NCBI GenBank assembly: GCA_040901765.1
Contig: JBBDYG010000074.1
Location: 1-24,328 of the forward strand
Direction: 5' to 3'
DNA: 24,328 nt
Source: JBBDYG01 sp040901765
GTDB lineage: Bacteria > Planctomycetota > Planctomycetia > Pirellulales > Lacipirellulaceae
Position 1 is the first letter of the stretch. Each line of letters opens with the position of its first letter. The position numbers and the translations under genes are program-made. Shown one piece after another: positions 22,272-24,328 of this stretch. The notes under the pieces were generated by a model. It saw nothing but the letters and a program-made list of their open reading frames with translations, ran no database searches and was not told the origin of the DNA.

Positions 22272-22293
22272 GCTTTCCGCTTTCCGCTTTTCC
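22272..22293. repeat. Heptad array GCTTTCC at dtd start
   Basis: GCTTTCC twice and GCTTTTCC once, the last directly touching the dtd ATG at 22294. It is a short array of 7, 7 and 8 nt. The dtd leader therefore has no purine-rich Shine-Dalgarno site on the coding strand. Confidence 0.65.
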
Positions 22294-22743
22294 ATGCGTG
22301 CATGTATTCAACGAGTGACTGAGGCCCGCGTGGCGGTCGCGGGGGAAGTCGTCGGCGAGATTGGGCTGGGGCTGCTGGTGTTGCTCGGGGTGGGGCAGGG
22401 GGATGGGCCGGAGCAGGCCCGGTGGCTGGCGGAAAAGGTCGTCGGCCTGCGGATCTTCGAGGACAACCAAGGGAAGATGAACCGCTCCCTGGATGAAGTA
22501 GGCGGAGCGATGCTGGTGGTAAGCCAATTCACGCTTTACGGCGAATGCCGCAAGGGTCGACGGCCCAGTTTTATTGAAGCAGCCCCGCCTGAATTAGCTG
22601 AGCGGCTGTATGTACAGTTCGTCGAAGCAGTACGACGCCAGGGCATCGCGGTCGCCACGGGTCGGTTCCGCGAGCACATGCTCGTTTCACTGGTGAACGA
22701 CGGGCCGGTGACGTTGGTGGTGGATACGCCGCGGTATATATAA
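22294..22743 (+). CDS. dtd: D-aminoacyl-tRNA deacylase
   Basis: 149 aa, the usual length for DTD. It hydrolyses D-amino acids (for example D-Tyr) and Gly mischarged on tRNA, recycling the tRNA in the cytoplasm. Start MRACIQRVTEARVAVAGEVVG is the standard family N-terminus. The active-site motif SQFTLYG (77-83) and the second motif NDGPVT (135-140), which contributes the chiral-selecting Gly-Pro, are both intact. The longer upstream frame runs through heptad arrays and is rejected. It is divergent from the ZIP gene (123 nt between starts). Confidence 0.97.
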   Translation: MRACIQRVTEARVAVAGEVVGEIGLGLLVLLGVGQGDGPEQARWLAEKVVGLRIFEDNQGKMNRSLDEVGGAMLVVSQFTLYGECRKGRRPSFIEAAPPELAERLYVQFVEAVRRQGIAVATGRFREHMLVSLVNDGPVTLVVDTPRYI

Positions 22744-22835
22744 GTTCGCTGAGCCTGCAGCGCAAGCAAGGTCACCTATTCACGTGGCGGCGCCTTTTCA
22801 ATCGATGATTTACCGAGGCGAACAGTTAAACCCCC

Positions 22836-22888
22836 AGCCGCGGTAGCGGCGACACAGACTTAGCCGCGGGTGTAAACCCGCGGAAAGC
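22836..22888. repeat. CCGCGGGT-GTAA-ACCCGCGG element, copy B
   Basis: AGCCGCGGTAGCGGCG, 8 nt, TTAGCC, then the perfect hairpin CCGCGGGT-GTAA-ACCCGCGG (22864-22883) and GGAAAG. Compared with copy A, the pair next to the loop is T:A instead of C:G on both arms. It lies between convergent genes (dtd and the methyltransferase), ending 8 nt from the methyltransferase stop. Nothing else is recognised in 22744-22896. Confidence 0.85.
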
Positions 22889-22896
22889 ATCCGACG

Positions 22897-24328
22897 TCAT
22901 TTCGTCGCCTCTTCGACTAGCGCGATCTCCTCCGCCGTCAGGCCGTACAGATCGTACACCAAGGCGTCGATCTGCCGGTCCGTGTGGTCGATTTGCCGCT
23001 GGAGAACCGTTCGCTCGTGATCCGTGCGGACTTCCGCGATTCGCGCATGAAGGTCGAGCATTTTCTGTACAAGTGTAACCATGCGGTCATGGAGTTTTCG
23101 AGACTCGGGATTCGGAATCGGAATGCCGAGCAACTGATTCGATGGAATATGATTGTTTCCCGGAAACCGATAGCGAAAGTAAACATTGATGGGATTGGAG
23201 TTCAAAATGCCAAGAATATATCGGATGTTGACCGGCGAGTCCTTTTTAAGGTTTATGACGTTGGTTGATTGCAGGCCAAACACCTGCTCCGTATCGAGGG
23301 TTGCCACGAGCCGTCTTGGGAGTGAGATATTGCGTATCTCCTGAATGATTATCTTTTCAAGAGTTGTAAAAAGTTCGCGTCGCCGCGGCGCATCGAGAAC
23401 GCTCGGAAGATAATAGACGTACAACTCGTTTGGAACAGGACGGTATCGCGCGATCTGTTTACCACCGGCGGCTCTTTCCCAATGCGGCCCACGATGCTCG
23501 CTATCCAAGTACTTGTCATTGTCGCCCGTCCGCACACCTTGATTTGACGTACAGAAATCGCTCATCGATGTTGGACTCGCGGACATGCGACCAAGCAGTG
23601 ATTGCTGCCGGCCGTTCACGTGAACTAACCACGCGCTTCCGTCAGACTTCGCCCATGTCAACTGCGGCGCGTCGAATTCCTCCAATAATTCAGGCCAGAA
23701 TTTTGGTATCGCTCGCTTCACTCTTACCTTTGCCTTCTTCGTTGGCAAGCAATTCTCAAAGAACAACAACATCGTTTCGTTTTTGGCATTCTTGAAGACC
23801 CCGGGACCAAAATCCACGACCTGGAAAAGCTGGGACTCGGTTGCTATTAGAGCTCGCAGCTTGAGAAACGAATCATTCGACAGTAGCGTATGCGGAATAA
23901 TAAAACCGAAGCGTCCTGACGTTCGCAATAATTCTCGAAGTGCTCTTTCAACAAAAGCGCCATATAAGTCGAACCGGTACTCCACAGTAGAGTAGCGGTT
24001 CTGATAATACTCCCGCATATCCGCGGGAACTTCCGTGATAAAAAGATACGGCGGATTCCCGATTACCGCATCAAACCCTGAATTCTCTCCCTTAAAAATC
24101 TCCGGGAAGCCTTGCTTGTCCTTCCAATCGAACACATTGATTCGATAGCGTTCCTCTTCGTCAAACAGTTTCTGCTGCTGACCGTTGTAAAAATCCTGCC
24201 CGATCAGCGAATTCCCACAGCGAATGTTCTTCGCCAGATCGGGCAGCGCCCGTTCCTTGTGGAACAGGATGAGGTCGATCGATTCCTTCGTCTCCCCTTC
24301 GAGCGCCTTGAGCAGCAGCGAAAGCTTG
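22897..24328 (-). CDS. Eco57I-type DNA methyltransferase (type IIG/BREX-like), C-terminal part
   Basis: Partial: the frame is open to the window edge, so the N-terminus lies beyond 24328; 476 codons are visible. Reading from the edge: KLSLLLKALEGETKESIDL, RALPDLAKNIRCGNSLIG, then FDAVIGNPPYLFI with the catalytic NPPY of an adenine-N6 methyltransferase. Next are YGAFVERALRELLRTSGRFGFIIPHTLLS (motif region after NPPY), a target-recognition-like domain, and the C-terminal DRMVTLVQKMLDLHARIAEVRTDHER / LVYDLYGLTAEEIALVEE helices. This matches large Eco57I/PglX-type enzymes. It could be a fused restriction-modification enzyme or a BREX modification subunit; the missing N-terminus (nuclease or not) decides. 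Parts are distinctly AT-richer than the neighbours, consistent with transfer. Confidence 0.9.
   Translation of the reverse strand, partial: KLSLLLKALEGETKESIDLILFHKERALPDLAKNIRCGNSLIGQDFYNGQQQKLFDEEERYRINVFDWKDKQGFPEIFKGENSGFDAVIGNPPYLFITEVPADMREYYQNRYSTVEYRFDLYGAFVERALRELLRTSGRFGFIIPHTLLSNDSFLKLRALIATESQLFQVVDFGPGVFKNAKNETMLLFFENCLPTKKAKVRVKRAIPKFWPELLEEFDAPQLTWAKSDGSAWLVHVNGRQQSLLGRMSASPTSMSDFCTSNQGVRTGDNDKYLDSEHRGPHWERAAGGKQIARYRPVPNELYVYYLPSVLDAPRRRELFTTLEKIIIQEIRNISLPRRLVATLDTEQVFGLQSTNVINLKKDSPVNIRYILGILNSNPINVYFRYRFPGNNHIPSNQLLGIPIPNPESRKLHDRMVTLVQKMLDLHARIAEVRTDHERTVLQRQIDHTDRQIDALVYDLYGLTAEEIALVEEATK

Noticed and set aside
1..24328. tRNA, rRNA, insertion sequences, integrases
   Set aside because: Looked for in the intergenic stretches and ORFs; no cloverleaf, rRNA core sequence or transposase motif was found by eye.

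Overview
The window looks like chromosomal DNA of a planctomycete, most likely from the Pirellulales side of the phylum. This is inferred from several signs: high GC; many secreted or lipid-anchored proteins of unknown function with Pro/Ala/Ser- or Gly/Met-rich linkers; a surface protein combining T5SS/PEP-CTERM-type repeats, a GDYNQNGIVDAADYTVWRD segment and a VPE-type C-terminus; few clear Shine-Dalgarno sites; and gene borders full of short palindromes and tandem repeats. No rRNA, tRNA, CRISPR array, integrase or transposase was recognised.

Layout. 1-5.1 kb (minus strand): a lipoprotein of unknown function, holA (DNA polymerase III delta), and a secreted protein with a duplicated Ig/FN3-like unit, followed upstream by a ~200-nt multi-hairpin repeat. 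5.2-7.4 kb (plus): a small membrane protein with a SHOCT-like tail, a structured stretch, clpX, and a strong terminator. 7.5-10 kb: a 75-aa unknown protein, a PLP aminotransferase and an EamA-type transporter. 10.2-13.4 kb (minus): two adjacent secreted proteins that share a homologous domain, one ending in a DUF11-like domain. 13.8-16 kb: an exported protein convergent with pdxA (vitamin B6 synthesis). 16-19 kb: the PEP-CTERM-like surface protein and three small membrane proteins. 19-22.8 kb: a NodB-fold-like protein, a YheT-type hydrolase, a ZIP metal transporter and dtd (D-aminoacyl-tRNA deacylase). 22.9 kb to the end: the C-terminal part of a large Eco57I-type DNA methyltransferase in visibly AT-richer DNA. 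The genes are mostly unrelated housekeeping and envelope functions; I see no single pathway.

The most striking content lies between the genes. Seven short arrays have a strict 7-nt period, each with its own unit sequence, and one array has a ~9-nt period. Four heptad arrays sit directly against a start codon (aminotransferase, EamA, ZIP, dtd). Others contain or adjoin stop codons (clpX, the 344-aa gene, pdxA). Three arrays (one 9-nt, two 7-nt) are paired as inverted arms around a spacer, and in both heptad cases the whole structure is an exact multiple of 7 nt. A second layer consists of dispersed GC-rich palindromes: an AGCCGCGACGC element, a CCGCGGGY-GTAA-RCCCGCGG hairpin with a compensated base pair between two copies, an 18-bp perfect palindrome and a CCGCAAGCGG element. 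These often supply the last codons or the stop of the neighbouring gene, and two heptad arrays are joined to the AGCCGCGACGC element. This repeat ecology is the best candidate here for something undescribed.
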